Origin: Prorocentrum cordatum | Taxonomy: Eukaryota; Sar; Dinophyceae; Prorocentrales; Prorocentraceae | DNA: 64,000 nt | Assembly (NCBI GenBank): GCA_963575745.1 | Contig: CAUYUJ010021060.1 | Coordinates: forward strand, 493,245 to 557,244 | Direction: 5' to 3' | Shown here: positions 30,480 to 41,126 of the stretch, piece by piece | Layout: each line of letters opens with the position of its first letter | Position numbering within the stretch: the first letter of the stretch is position 1 | The notes under the pieces: generated by a model | The model's database searches: none | Told to the model about the DNA's origin: nothing | Seen by the model: only the letters and a program-made list of their open reading frames with translations | Program-made: the position numbers and the translations under genes

Positions 30480-31012
30480 CGTCTCCCCGAACGGATGTCG
30501 TCGCGCAAAATGGTTCGACGTTTCACACCGAGGGTGGTGGGGGTATGGTGGGGGGCTGGGCGCAGCAGCTCCGGCGAAGTCCTGGCGGTGCGCGCGCGGC
30601 CTCCAAGCTCCAGATTGGGACTTTTTGACAGTGTTTGCCTCCGCTCGCCAGACGTAAAGCATCCTCGCTGTTCTCCAGATTGTCGCGCCCATGAAGTGGC
30701 GGCTCGAGGTGGCCGATGCGTGGAATTCATTTTGCTTAAGCAATCGGTTGGCCCGGCTCAGTGGGGCCATCTTCGCGGAGCTGTGTTCGGGTTTAAATAT
30801 AACTCCCGGGGCTCTCGTTGTGCTGATCGCTCCGGTGCGCTGCCTGACTGATGCGCCGTTGCTTTGGCGTCGAACGTTATTAGAATTATTGGGATCTTTG
30901 GGACTTGTTCAAAATCTTTGCTCGATGCGCGCCTGTGGCTAAAGAGATCGAAGCTCGGTGGGCTGGAAGCCGTAGTTCTTATCGGAGTGGGCGATCTCAC
31001 TGTTGCGGGGAA
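30480..31012 (+). pseudogene. copia reverse transcriptase, catalytically broken
   Basis: Pieces in order: DFLTVFASA (near 30620), MKWRLEVADAWNSF (30691; motif A region with the Asp in VADA), GLNITPGALVVLI (near 30790), then TDAPLLWRRTLLELL, the YGLxDAPxxW block with YGL changed to RCL. The active-site segment at 30972-31010 reads VVLIGVGDLTVAG, so the first Asp of the Asp-Asp pair (VDDL) is Gly (GGC at 30990-30992). Stops and one frame change interrupt it. Confidence 0.8.
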
Positions 31013-31145
31013 ATAGACGCCGGTGGCGACCTTGCGGACTGCTCGCTGTGAGCGCCTCTAAATCTGGGAAGTGGAGGGGGGGGGTCGATTGCGAGGGGCG
31101 CAATCGCCGCTCTAGTGCAAGTGCTGGCGCGGGGTTCCCGTCCAG

Positions 31146-31560
31146 ATGTGGCGGGGTCGGCTTCGCTCCTGGCAGCTGCTCTTCCTCGCCCGTTGGCGGC
31201 GGGCGTTGTTGCTCGCGTCGAGGTTGTTGAATTATGGATGGGCGCTCCGGCGTCTCGCGATCTGGGCTCTCGACCCCGCCTCCGTGGCGTTTGTCGCCGC
31301 GAGCGACGCTGGGGGACTCGGCGGTGCTGGGGGGTAGATGGCCTGGGGAGCTGCGTTAATCGCGGCGGCCGACTCGGCCACTAGGGAGAATCGAAGGACG
31401 AGAGTTAGCGTCATGGCGTGGAGGTCGCCGGGGATCAAGAGAGCGGTATCTAGCGTAGTCGCGGCAGAGACCCTTGCTCTGTCAGGCGCGAACGGGGGGG
31501 GGGGCTCAGCGGCTCCAAGTTTTAATGAGTGGCGCAGTTTTCGGTGGCGCACCTGATCGC
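31146..31560 (+). pseudogene. copia RNase H, broken
   Basis: One frame throughout. LAIWALDPASVAFVAASDAGG holds the first Asp, a TAG at 31335-31337 follows, and then ALIAAADSATREN, MAWRSPGIKRAVSS and AAETLALSGA, which match the S-x-K and AE-x-x-A-L-S blocks of copia RNase H. The frame is lost after a G-run at 31495-31503. Confidence 0.75.
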
Positions 31561-31619
31561 CGGGGGCCTTCTATTATGTTCTCCAGGGGCCAGTTGAGCT
31601 GCCTCGAGTGTTGCAGTAG

Positions 31620-31970
31620 TGTCTGATTAATCTGTTCTGGATGTTTTGTTTTGGAATTCGGGCCGACCGCAGGGGCGCTGTCGAGGTGGCAGTGATAGGG
31701 GGTCCCTCTCCTCGATGGGGTCTCGGGTCAGGTGGCTTCGCCGCGCGCGCGCGCCCTCGGGCCCCCTCGCTGGGCTGGGCCCCACTTGTCGGAAGCATGC
31801 GTGACTGTATCTCCTCGCCAAGGGTGCGCGAGATCAGATCGATGAGCACGGGCGTCTCGATGAAAGAGCCTTCAATGCGAGTTCAACGTGTTGGGCGAAG
31901 GCCGCCAGTCGGAACGCGGTGCCGGGGGGCGCGGGAGATGTGCCGATTTTTTTTGAGTGCCTCTTGAGTT
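31620..31970 (+). pseudogene. copia pol C-terminal tail, decayed
   Basis: Contains RRGAVEVAVIG (31665 on) and, in another frame, DQIDEHGRLDERAFNASST (about 31830-31890), the kind of tail seen after RNase H in these elements. Both are out of frame with RNase H. Confidence 0.5.
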
Positions 31971-32506
31971 TGCTGAGCAATGGGGTCGCTCGCCAGTGCT
32001 GAGCCGTTCGCTTTCAGACGCTCGTGTACCGCTCGACGCGTGTGCCCCGCGCCCTCGACGCCCGACGTCGTCGCATTAGATTGGCCCCCCTGGGGGCGTG
32101 CCCCCCGCGCCTGCCGCGCATGGTCGGCGCGGCCCCTGGCGCGGGGGAAGGGGCGGAGGGGGCGTTATGTTCTCTGCGTGAAAATGGCCATGGGTGGAGC
32201 GCGCGCCTGGGCCCCGGCGCCCCGGCCCGCGCCCGTGCCCCGGCCGCGGGGCCAGAGTGCGTCCAGCCGAGGCTGGAATCGCCGAGCGCGCTCCACTATT
32301 CGCAAAGTGCCTGCTCGCAATCGTCCGATAACAAAAACATATTTTCGTTTCGACGATATTTACCGTGGATACCAGCGGCGGACCCAGGCCATTCGCGAGT
32401 AGTGACTTCGCGAGCAGTGGAAAGCGCTCGTCCATGGAAGTCGAGTGCGGGAGGAGTAGGGGGAGAGGGGGGGCGGCAGGACCTGGGGCGGGCAGAACCC
32501 CGCGTG

Positions 32507-32729
32507 TGTTGGCCCACTGTCCTGCGCGCCCATGAGATGGGGTGTCTCGGGAGTCCGGGGGTCGTGCCTCCTCCCTCTCTTCATCCGCTCCCTGCGTGTT
32601 TGTGCCGTGCTGTGAACTCTTTGGGGTCGTGTGCGCGTGGCCCGCACTCCAGCTCGTGGCGCCGTGTGAATGTGCGATGCCCCCCCCCGACGTCGGGCCC
32701 CCTCGAAAAGCGCGCCTTCGGATGATGCA
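32507..32729 (+). repeat. 3' LTR (approximate limits)
   Basis: Begins TGTTGGCC and ends GATGATGCA, a TG...CA pair. Its last ~170 bases are collinear with 23929-24090. A purine-rich run (32448-32475) about 30 bases upstream could be the polypurine tract. Confidence 0.5.
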
Positions 32730-34990
32730 GATATATGTAGCCTACCATCTGGCGTGATACTGGGCCCTGCAGCTTTCCCGCAGCGCGGCCGTCGTCCAGG
32801 CGATCGGGTCGTCGACCTTGGCGCGCGTTTTGACGGCGCGTGTCCTCGGGGCCCATGGGCAGCCAGCCTGAAACCGGGGGGCGCAGCAAAGGCGCGCTGC
32901 CCATCTCGGGAGGCCTCGACGCGGTGCCTTCGCAGGAGGGCGCGGCCAGAGCGCTGCGAGAACGTCCCGCTCATGCTTGAGAAGGCCTGGCTGGCTCCAG
33001 CTCTACTGACGCCATGTGGGCGACGTCTGGTGTCGAGCCAAGTGGGAGCAAAGCGCCTCATGGAGTTCAACGTGCAAATCGCCCTCTTCGCTGTCGTTGA
33101 ATCGCGAGAGAGACCATGTTATATAAAGTTAGCTGGCCAATAACGCGTGTGCGAGGACGTGCAGGGCTGGGGGCAAACGCTGGGGCATGCTCAGCCATGT
33201 CGGCTCGAGCTTCGCTTGTCTCGTGGCTTCCCAGTTGAAGTTGCGACTAGGGTTCCAGTGTCCAGTCTCGGCGTGGTCGTCGTGGCCTTTATCCAGCGTC
33301 TTCGCGAGTCTGTTCTCTCGGCGTGGAACTTTCCATCTAATTCTCTATGAGCCTTTCTCTCGGTGCATGTGAAGTCAAAGTCGTCGCGCGTGGTCTTTCA
33401 TCAACTCCATTTGCAGCGCCCATTTGCACTGGGCTGGCGGGTGCAGCACTTGGTCTTTTCTTTGCTTGTGTTACGGACGTCAACAACGCCGTCGTCGACC
33501 GCGGGGGCAAGCTCTCGCTCGGCACTTCGGAGGTGTGCTTCCGCATCTGGCCTCGACGCGCAGTTAGTCCAGGCATGCTGAATTCAACTGCTGAGGTCTC
33601 CGCTCCGACGCGCGTCGATCCCCGCGAACGGGGCGCACCTGGGGCGCGTCGCTCAGCGGCGGGAGAAGAGGGGACAGCGGGCCCGCTGCCCGCAGGCGTT
33701 GCACATGTCTCACTGCCGGGTTCAAGTGCCCCACCGACGTCTCCACATGGTGTTCTGGCAACGGAAGGCGCGGGGAAGTCTCCGTGGCCGCGGCTCAGAA
33801 GTTGAGGGGTAGATCGCAGGTTGAAGTGGCGCCACTTCCTGATGATGCAGGGAAGAAGCATGGGGTTTCTTGGAACAAACTCGAGTCTGGACGGGTTGAT
33901 CCCGCCGTTGCGCACATACTAGACAGATGCGGCAGCGTGACCAATCAACGACGCCGTGTTTGTATGCGGTGAGGTGACAAATGCGCGCGGCGCAACCTCT
34001 TTCTAGTCTCTTATTGTTTGTTGTTTTTTACTTCTCGTTGCCATTGATATTGCGGCGGGCGCGGGACAAATGTGCGTTGGGTGTTTTGCCGGATGCGTCC
34101 GTGCTGCGCGCGCAGTGGCGATCCCAGAATAAGCGACATCGGCCTAATTCGCTGGCGTCTTCATGCGTGGCGCGACGTAGCGGGGTAGCGGACGTGAGTG
34201 GAGGCGTTGAGGGCGGCGTTGGGGACAGGCCCGCGTGGGAATGCCCGCGCGAGGGATCGGGGCCGAGCAAAGTGTCTACGTCAATCCAGTCAATGCCTCA
34301 TCATTTTGGGCTCCCATTCGTCACGCGTGACAGTTAGCGCGCTCAGTGCAAGGGGGTCTGCGCGCGTGAGACGCGAGGCCGTTGGTGGCCCGGACTAGTG
34401 CCTGGGCGTTGTCCAGGTGATTGCGCTGCGTGGCACTTTTCGGGCTGCCTCCCTGGCCCCCAGGATTCCGAATCGCCGAGTTGGGTTCCGAGTGGCCCAG
34501 GGGCGCGGGCCGCGCGCGCCGGGGGGGGCAGGCCAGACGAATCGCGCGCTCGCACGTCTGATGGCCGCCCTCCCGAGCGCAAGCGCGGCTATCGATTTCC
34601 AAGCGTCATTCGCAAGCCCATGGGGCTGATCCTCACTGTCAGAATGGGCCCCTGTCCCAGAAGCAGGACTTTTCGCGGAAGTGCGCGCGTCTCCCGCCGC
34701 CTGGAGGCGCGCGTCCTCGCGAGCGAATTCCAAAGAGGAGCTTCAGCATGCGCGGCCTTCAGACCATGCTTTAAAGGCAGCCGGAACGGGGCAGTTGTCT
34801 GCAAGAAAGTATCTATGGGCCTTTGTAGGGTATCGCGGCAGGCCGGGGACCGACTTTCGGCGCTGACCGACAGATGCAATAATCGTCGAGCGCTGCTGGT
34901 GCTCTGTCGGCGCCGTCCGTGCAAGAGCTTGTGTGCGCGGGGTGGTTCGCTTCCGTGAGGGGCGGGCCGCCGCGCGGGGTGTCCCGAAGG
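32730..34990. other. no gene recognised; possibly more decayed element sequence
   Basis: GC-rich, with many medium-length open frames but no motif I can name. Base composition is like the copia region, so old transposon sequence is likely. Confidence 0.4.
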
Positions 34991-34993
34991 CTT

Positions 34994-35104
34994 TTGGCTG
35001 GCCCCCCCCTTTGAAGCCCCCTTGGTAATCGGTGGTGATTTGCCGGAATCACGTTGCCCAGATCTTCGTGGCCTCCATTTCCCCGTGAAGGCTTCACCAC
35101 GACG
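34994..35104 (+). pseudogene. possible LINE endonuclease fragment
   Basis: One frame reads PLVIGGDLPESRCPDLRGLH followed by FPVKAS. This resembles the GGDFN block and following segment of LINE endonucleases, with FN changed. No other endonuclease motif could be placed on either side, so the call is weak. Confidence 0.25.
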
Positions 35105-36050
35105 CTCCCTGTAAAACCAAGGGTGCAAACCCAGATCAGCGGAAGTGATCATCATTGGGTGGATCTGTGGAGCCAGTTCTGCTGGGGCCGCGTTGCACGC
35201 GTCGTCTGTGAACCCGTCGTGCCTGCCGGCCTTGTCGCGGGTGGCAGTGGCGTAGTCAGGTTAATGGGAAAGCCTAGTTGGGACACCCATCGACGTTACG
35301 TGGCGTGCTAACCGCTGGGAGGTGCAGACACATTCTGTGTGTAATTTTCTATTGGCTGCTGAATTGGCAGCTCCTTATCAGACCCAATCTAAGCGAATGG
35401 TCTCTGCGTGTGCGTCTCAATCTGGTCGTGCGTGGCTCGGGGATGCCCGTTTCTGCTTTTCCGAATCGGAACGGTTGCTTCAATCCTAAAGGATCGGCTT
35501 CCAAATGCTGTCAGGCCTTACAGCTCAGACCTTTCTTTCTGACCGCAGCGGCCCCAGCATACGTGACAATGCTTCCGGCCTTCTTTGCGAGAGAAGCTCC
35601 TTTGTCCACAGTTCGCATCCCCTGGGTATCCTTTCTCGATAAAAAAATCCTTCCCGTAGAAGATTAGGTGGACAGGAACGCAGCATTGCCCTGATAGTGA
35701 GTGCCCTGGATCGCAGCAACATGTTTGCCCGCACTCCCGCGAAGAATTCTGGCGGCCAAGGCAAAACAACGACTGGTTGTTCTCCTCCCTCCTCACTCCT
35801 TCCCTCAGTCTTCCGCAACCCCAGCACGCGCCCTTGAGGTGGGTGGCCACCAGGACCAGGTTCGTCCCCCCCCGTCCCCTCCATCCCTCTTTCCCTCTCC
35901 CCCTCCTGGAGGAGGCAGAAAAGGGAGAGGAGGAGCGTCATCGCGGGGCACAGGCGGTCCGCCGCCGCCGCTGGCCTGGTCGCTGCTTTGGGGACTGCCG
36001 TGAGGAAGCGCTCTTTTGGCCGCGGCTGCTGCTGCAGTCGCTGCTCGCCC
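35105..36050. other. no gene recognised
   Basis: Nothing beyond short open frames. Confidence 0.5.
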
Positions 36051-36215
36051 GCACCTCCTCCCCCCAGTTTCCCCTCTGCTCCCCCTCCCTCCTTCCTCCC
36101 TCCTCCCTCCTTCCTCCCTCCTCCCTCCCTCCCTCCCTCCTTCCTCCCTCCTCCCTCGTTCCTCCCTCCTTCCTCCCCCTCCTCCCTCCTGCCTCTTCCC
36201 CTTTCCCTCTCTTTT
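36051..36215 (+). repeat. CCT-rich polypyrimidine tract
   Basis: About 150 bases with almost no purine on this strand (CCTCC/CTTCC units), ending in CTCTTTTTGCACCAG. The mirror-like purine/pyrimidine strand bias could allow triplex DNA. The CAG end also looks like a splice acceptor, but no convincing exon follows. Confidence 0.85.
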
Positions 36216-36394
36216 TGCACCAGTCCGCCGTGGATGCCAGAGGTCGCCGAGCCAGTGGCAAGCAGGGAATGAGGAGGGATGCCTTGTAAACAGAGGCAGC
36301 AGCCGCCAGAGAATTACGCTACCGAGGAACCCCACATACTTATATTATGGTTGGAGTGATGATAGCTGAAGTGAAGCATGTGAGAATGATGTTG

Positions 36395-37150
36395 GTGGCC
36401 GTTCCCTGCGCACCCCCTATGGTGTCGAGAAGGTGCCACGCCTGTTGAGCGGATAGCGGCCGCGCTCAGAGACCACCACCTGCGGACCTCCTAAGGTTCC
36501 GAGAATATGCCACGCCTGCTCCGCCCTGGACGACCGGCTCGGATAGCGGCCGCACTCAGAAACCACGACCTGCAACCCTCCTATGGCGTCGAGAAGTGCC
36601 ACGCCTGCTACGCTCTGGACGACCGGCTCGGATAGCGGCCGCGCTCAGAGGCCACGCCCTGCGCCCCCTTGTGGTGTCGAGAGTATGTAACGCCTGCTAT
36701 GCCCTGGACGACCAGCTCGGATAGCGGCCGCGCTCAGAGACCACCCCCTACGCATCCCGTATGGCGTCGAGAATGTGCCACGCCTGCTATGCCCTGGACG
36801 ACCGGCACGGATAGCGGCCGCGCTCAGGGACCACCTCGTGCGCACCCCCTATGGTGTTGAGAAAGTGCCACTCCTGCCATGTCCTGGACGACCAGCACGG
36901 ATAGCGGCCGCGCTCAGGGACCACCCTGTGTGCACCCCCCATGGTGTCGGGAAAGTGCCACGCCTGCTACGCCCTGGACGACCAGCACGGATAGCGGCCA
37001 CGCTCAGGGACCACCTCGTGCGCACCCCCGATTGTGTCGAACATGCCACGCCTGCTAGGCTTTGCGACAGTGTCGTAGACATACACCGCGTTCAGGGACC
37101 ACCCCCAACGCACTCCCTCTGGTGTTGAGAAAGTGCCATGCCTGCCGTGC
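36395..37150. repeat. 90-bp minisatellite, about eight units
   Basis: GATAGCGGCCGCRCTCAG recurs with ATAGC at 36453, 36543, 36632, 36721, 36811, 36901 and 36991 (the last with GCGGCCAC), steps of 89-90 bp. A diverged unit follows to about 37150. Most units carry GCGGCCGC. The open frames follow the repeat and drift with the 89/90 changes, so they are not taken as coding. Confidence 0.93.
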
Positions 37151-37315
37151 CCTGCGCATCCTACACGTGCGATTTGTGTATGGCGTGTGATGTGTATGTG
37201 TATCATGCGTGTGCGGCCGTATCGGCACGTGTGCCTCAAGTGGGTGCCCAATATGTTGTGCATACGTCTTGGGCTATGAACACGCCAGGCGTGCACTAGT
37301 GTTGTATGGTGTATG

Positions 37316-37317
<2 letters not shown>

Positions 37318-37364
<47 letters not shown>

Positions 37365-37375
37365 CGAGTGTGTGC
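37318..37375. repeat. (GT)n microsatellite
   Basis: About 18 GT units, then GTGTGCGA variants. Confidence 0.9.
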
Positions 37376-37669
37376 ATGCGTGCGGCTGCATGTAGACGCG
37401 TGTCTGATGCACGTGCAGTGCATGTGTTGCGTGTGGGCGAAGGGAAGAAGGACGAGGAGGAGGAGAAAGGGGGAGGCGGGAGGTGAGGAAGACACGGGTG
37501 CGACGCGGGTGGGAAGAAAACCAGAACCCCACGAAACATATGGGAAAAACAAAGGCGACGTGGCACAGGAGGGCGGCGGGCGGCCCCGCGCAGCAACAGA
37601 TCCAGTAATGGGCGCCGGGTATCGGTAAGGGCCGTGGACGGGTCTCCTCCTGCCCTTTCCTCTTCAAAG

Positions 37670-37900
37670 AGGGGGATCTCCGTGGGGCCTTGTCGTGTGG
37701 GGCCAACTATGGTGGAACCTTTCTGTGTGGGACCCCATTGTGCGAGACCCGACCGTTCAGCATCCGATCGTGTGGAGCCCCATCTTGAGTGGCTCTATCA
37801 TGTGCGACCCGATCGCGTTCGACCCTGTGGTGTGAGCCCCTACGGTGTGGGAACCGATTGTGCGGTGTGCGACCCTATCGTGTGGGACCCCATCGGTCTT
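37670..37900. repeat. degenerate ~15-bp repeat, CGTGTGGGACCCNAT type
   Basis: About 14 diverged units built on GTGTGGGACCC with ATCG/ATTG spacers. No coding sense seen. Confidence 0.7.
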
Positions 37901-38091
37901 GCTCAGAGGGGCTCGTACCGCCACGCGCCGCCGCTCGCCGCTGGCCACCCATAGAGCTCGGGCCACCCAGTAGCCATTGAAAGGGCAGTCAGAGGGGAAG
38001 GCAGCGCATCCATACCAATCTTGGCCCAAGCTACCTGAGCTCATGCGAGCCTCGCTCCAGAACACTCGAGTAAACGTGACGTTCACATCGC

Positions 38092-38720
38092 ATGTTTTGT
38101 GCATATGTCTCGATCGCCTTACGAGGGCTTGTGCGCCTCTCTGTCGCCTGGCTGGTGGCTTTCTCGACGCTCGGCGCCAGCGCCCATTTCCGCCCTCGTG
38201 GCCGGACGTCGCCGCCGCAGGATGGCGCAGTTGTGGCTGGCGGAGCGCTCCCTCGATCTGCCAACGCCACTTTGGACTTTATTGGAGGCGAGGGGACGGC
38301 GGAGGGGGCGGAGGAGGAGGTGGAGGAGATGAGCTTGCGCGAGGAGGAGCTCGAGCCTGTTAATGGAGTAGACTCCGAAGCGAGCCCACGGAGGGCATGG
38401 GTCTGGGATCGAGCGTGGGGGCTGCACTACAGGTTCTACGCGATCGACGAGTGCACCAGCTCGATTCCAGATCATGTGCCCAGCGTGTGGACCGATGCAA
38501 TGCTCACGTGTGAGTTCATCTATGTCAGAAGTGGCTACATATCTGACGGCGCTGGGGTCTGCGGTTCAGCTTTCAGTCGCCGCCGGCTGAGGGACGTCCA
38601 CAACCACGGCGTCCGGATCACCACGACCATGGAGGTGACGACCGCGGGAGACCATACGTTCAGCCTCCATTCTAAAGACGGCTCAAAGATGTTCCTCAAC
38701 GGTGCGGAGATCATCAATCT
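38092..38720 (+). CDS. secreted PA14/GDPH-domain protein, exon 1
   Basis: ATG 38092 opens a signal peptide (hydrophobic core LSVAWLVAFSTLGASA, cleavage near residue 31). An acidic stretch follows (residues ~60-95), then the first two thirds of a PA14 domain from about residue 108: GLHYRFYA, then VRITTTMEVTTAGDHTFSL and SKDGSKMFLNGAEIIN, matching the G-x-Y-x-F-x-L...S-D-D-G-S-x-x-x-x-x-G core. The frame hits TAG at 38731-38733, shortly after the PA14 strand, so splicing must occur before it. No GT donor in the right phase exists there; GA at 38721 or GC at 38727 both keep frame with the exon-2 acceptor. The protein is likely extracellular or on the cell surface; the ligand is unknown. Confidence 0.7.
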
Positions 38721-38997
38721 GAATTCGCTTTAGTTGGTTGCGCTGCCGCGTGAGTCAGCCACTGCGCTCGGGCGGGTGCCGGCAGGAGGGAGGGTCTGGA
38801 GTTGGGCGGGGGTGGGCGCCCGAGGGGGTCGAGGATCCACGCACGTCTTCCCTAGGGCTTTTTTAAATTTGGCATAATTTTTTGCTGGGAGGGCAAAAAT
38901 GTAGTGGATTTGGCCAAACAGATTGAACGATCGCACGTTGGGCTCGATGCGTCGACCCCCCCAGATATGGCCCCGCAGGACGAGAAACTAGCGAATG

Positions 38998-40510
38998 AAG
39001 GAAGGGCTTGACACACACGCGCAGACGCACACGCATACGCACACGCACGCGCACACGCACACGCACACACAAACGTACACGCACACGCACACGTACATGC
39101 GCACGCACACGCACACGCACACGCACACGTACACGCACATTCACACGCACACGCACACGCGCACGCACCTGCGCACGCTTTTTAAGTAGGCAGCGCAGAG
39201 GAAACTCAGGCGCGGTTGGCAGATAGAGCACCCGCACACGCACACGCGCACGCGCACACGCACACTACCCACACGCGCACCACGTACACGCGCACACATA
39301 CACCCGCACTCACCCGCGAACACCTGCACATCAGCACACTTGCACTCCTGCACACGAGTGCACGCTTACACGCGCGCATGCGCGCGCACATACAAAGCAC
39401 AACACACAGACACATCACACAACACAACACACGCATAACAGACAGCAGACAAGACATAACACTCAACCCACACCACAACCCAACACACAAGACATACACA
39501 CACCACACCGCACAAGACAACACACATCACACAACATACAACGCACAACACACGACGCACATAATGCAGAGCACACATAAAACACATCATACAGAGAACG
39601 CAACGCACATAACACACGCACACGGCACACACACAGCACGCACAACCCAACACACACACCACGCACACACCATGCACGCAAGGCGCGCACAACACGCACA
39701 CACACAACATACAACACACATCCACACCGGACACGCACGACAGAGCATACACACAGTACAACATACACACAACGCACACTTCTTTGACGTCAGGGCCACG
39801 CGCGCGACGACGCGGCGTAGCGCAGATCAAGCGGAGAGCGCGCGGACCAGGCCAGACACACAACGCACACACATAACCGAGCCCCTCGCACACAGCAGAC
39901 GCGCACACACGTGCACGCACATACACACATACACGCGCGAGCACGCGAACGCATACGAGCATGCGCACGCACACGCACACGCACGCACAATCAAACACAC
40001 ACACACACGAACACACACAAACACACACACACACGCACGCACGCACACACAAAACACACAACACACACAACACACACAGCACACCCACAACACACAACAC
40101 ACACAAACACACACGCACACGCGCACACACGCACACACACAGCACACACACCACACACATGCACGCACGCACGCACACACTTACGCAAACACACACACAC
40201 GCACACACACAGACACAGGCACAGCCACAGCCACAGCCACAGCCACAGCCACAGCCACAGCCACAGCCACAGACACAGACACAGGCACAGGCACAGCCAC
40301 AGCCACAGCCACATACACAGACACAGACACAGACACAGACACAGACACAGCACAGACACAGGCACAGACACAGACACAGACACAGGCACACACAGACACA
40401 GACACAGACACAGACACAGACACACACCCACACCCACGCACACGCACCCGCACACGCACACGCACACGCACACGCACACGCACACGCACACGCAGACCCA
40501 CACGCACACG
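38998..40510 (+). repeat. 1.5-kb CA/CG-rich microsatellite inside the intron
   Basis: CACACG, CACA, and near 40215-40420 ACAGCC and ACAGAC hexamers. Thr/His-rich and Cys/Val-rich frames of several hundred codons on both strands are shadows of the repeat. Confidence 0.95.
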
Positions 40511-41080
40511 CACACGCACTACCCATATACACATATACACATATACCCATATACACAGATACACATACACATATACACATACACACATATGCACATACAT
40601 GCGTGCACACGAACACATACACATTCACATTCACACCCACCTGCACATACACATACGCATACACACATACATAGGTACATACATACATACACACATACAT
40701 ACATACATACATACATACATACATACATACATACATACATACACACATACATACATACATACATACATACACATACACATACACATACATACATACATAC
40801 ATACATACACACATACATACAACCATACATACAACCATACATACATACATACATACATACATACATACATACATACATACATACGTATACACACATACAT
40901 ACAATTATATACACATATACATACATACATACATGTACATACATACATGTACATACATACATACATACATACATACATACATACATACTTACTTATTTAC
41001 TTACTTACCTACTTACTTACTTACTTACGTACGTACGTACTTACTTACATACTTACATAATTACATACTTACATACAAGC
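40511..41080 (+). repeat. ACAT/ACTT tetranucleotide microsatellite
   Basis: CATATACA passing into long (ACAT)n, then (TTAC)n near 40985-41060. Confidence 0.95.
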
Positions 41081-41126
41081 CAATCGCTGCAAACGCGGTG
41101 GCGGATTATGGAGATCTTGATTGTAG

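Larger units (their letters stand above)
23825..32729 (+). mobile_element. decayed Ty1/copia-type LTR retrotransposon
   Basis: Two diverged LTRs enclose about 8.4 kb in which gag, protease, a pre-integrase domain, integrase, RT, RNase H and the pol C-terminus occur in order, all on the plus strand. Integrase before RT is the copia order. Frames change repeatedly and in-frame stops are common, so the copy is dead. The two LTRs differ by many substitutions and gaps and no flanking duplication is visible, so it is much older than the LINE at 3.6 kb. The domain sequence resembles copia-like elements I recall from other dinoflagellates; that family comparison is from memory. Confidence 0.85.
38721..41126 (+). 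other. probable intron filled with CA- and ACAT-type microsatellites
   Basis: About 2.4 kb between the two halves of the PA14 domain. The acceptor AG at 41125-41126 is followed by G, the usual dinoflagellate AG|G. The donor is GA (38721) or, if exon 1 runs to 38726, GC (38727). Both non-canonical donors are known in dinoflagellates. Most of the intron is simple repeat (38998-41080). Confidence 0.55.

Noticed and set aside
36395-37150. CRISPR-like regular array
   Set aside because: Whole 90-bp units repeat, with no unique spacers between short repeats; a eukaryotic minisatellite.
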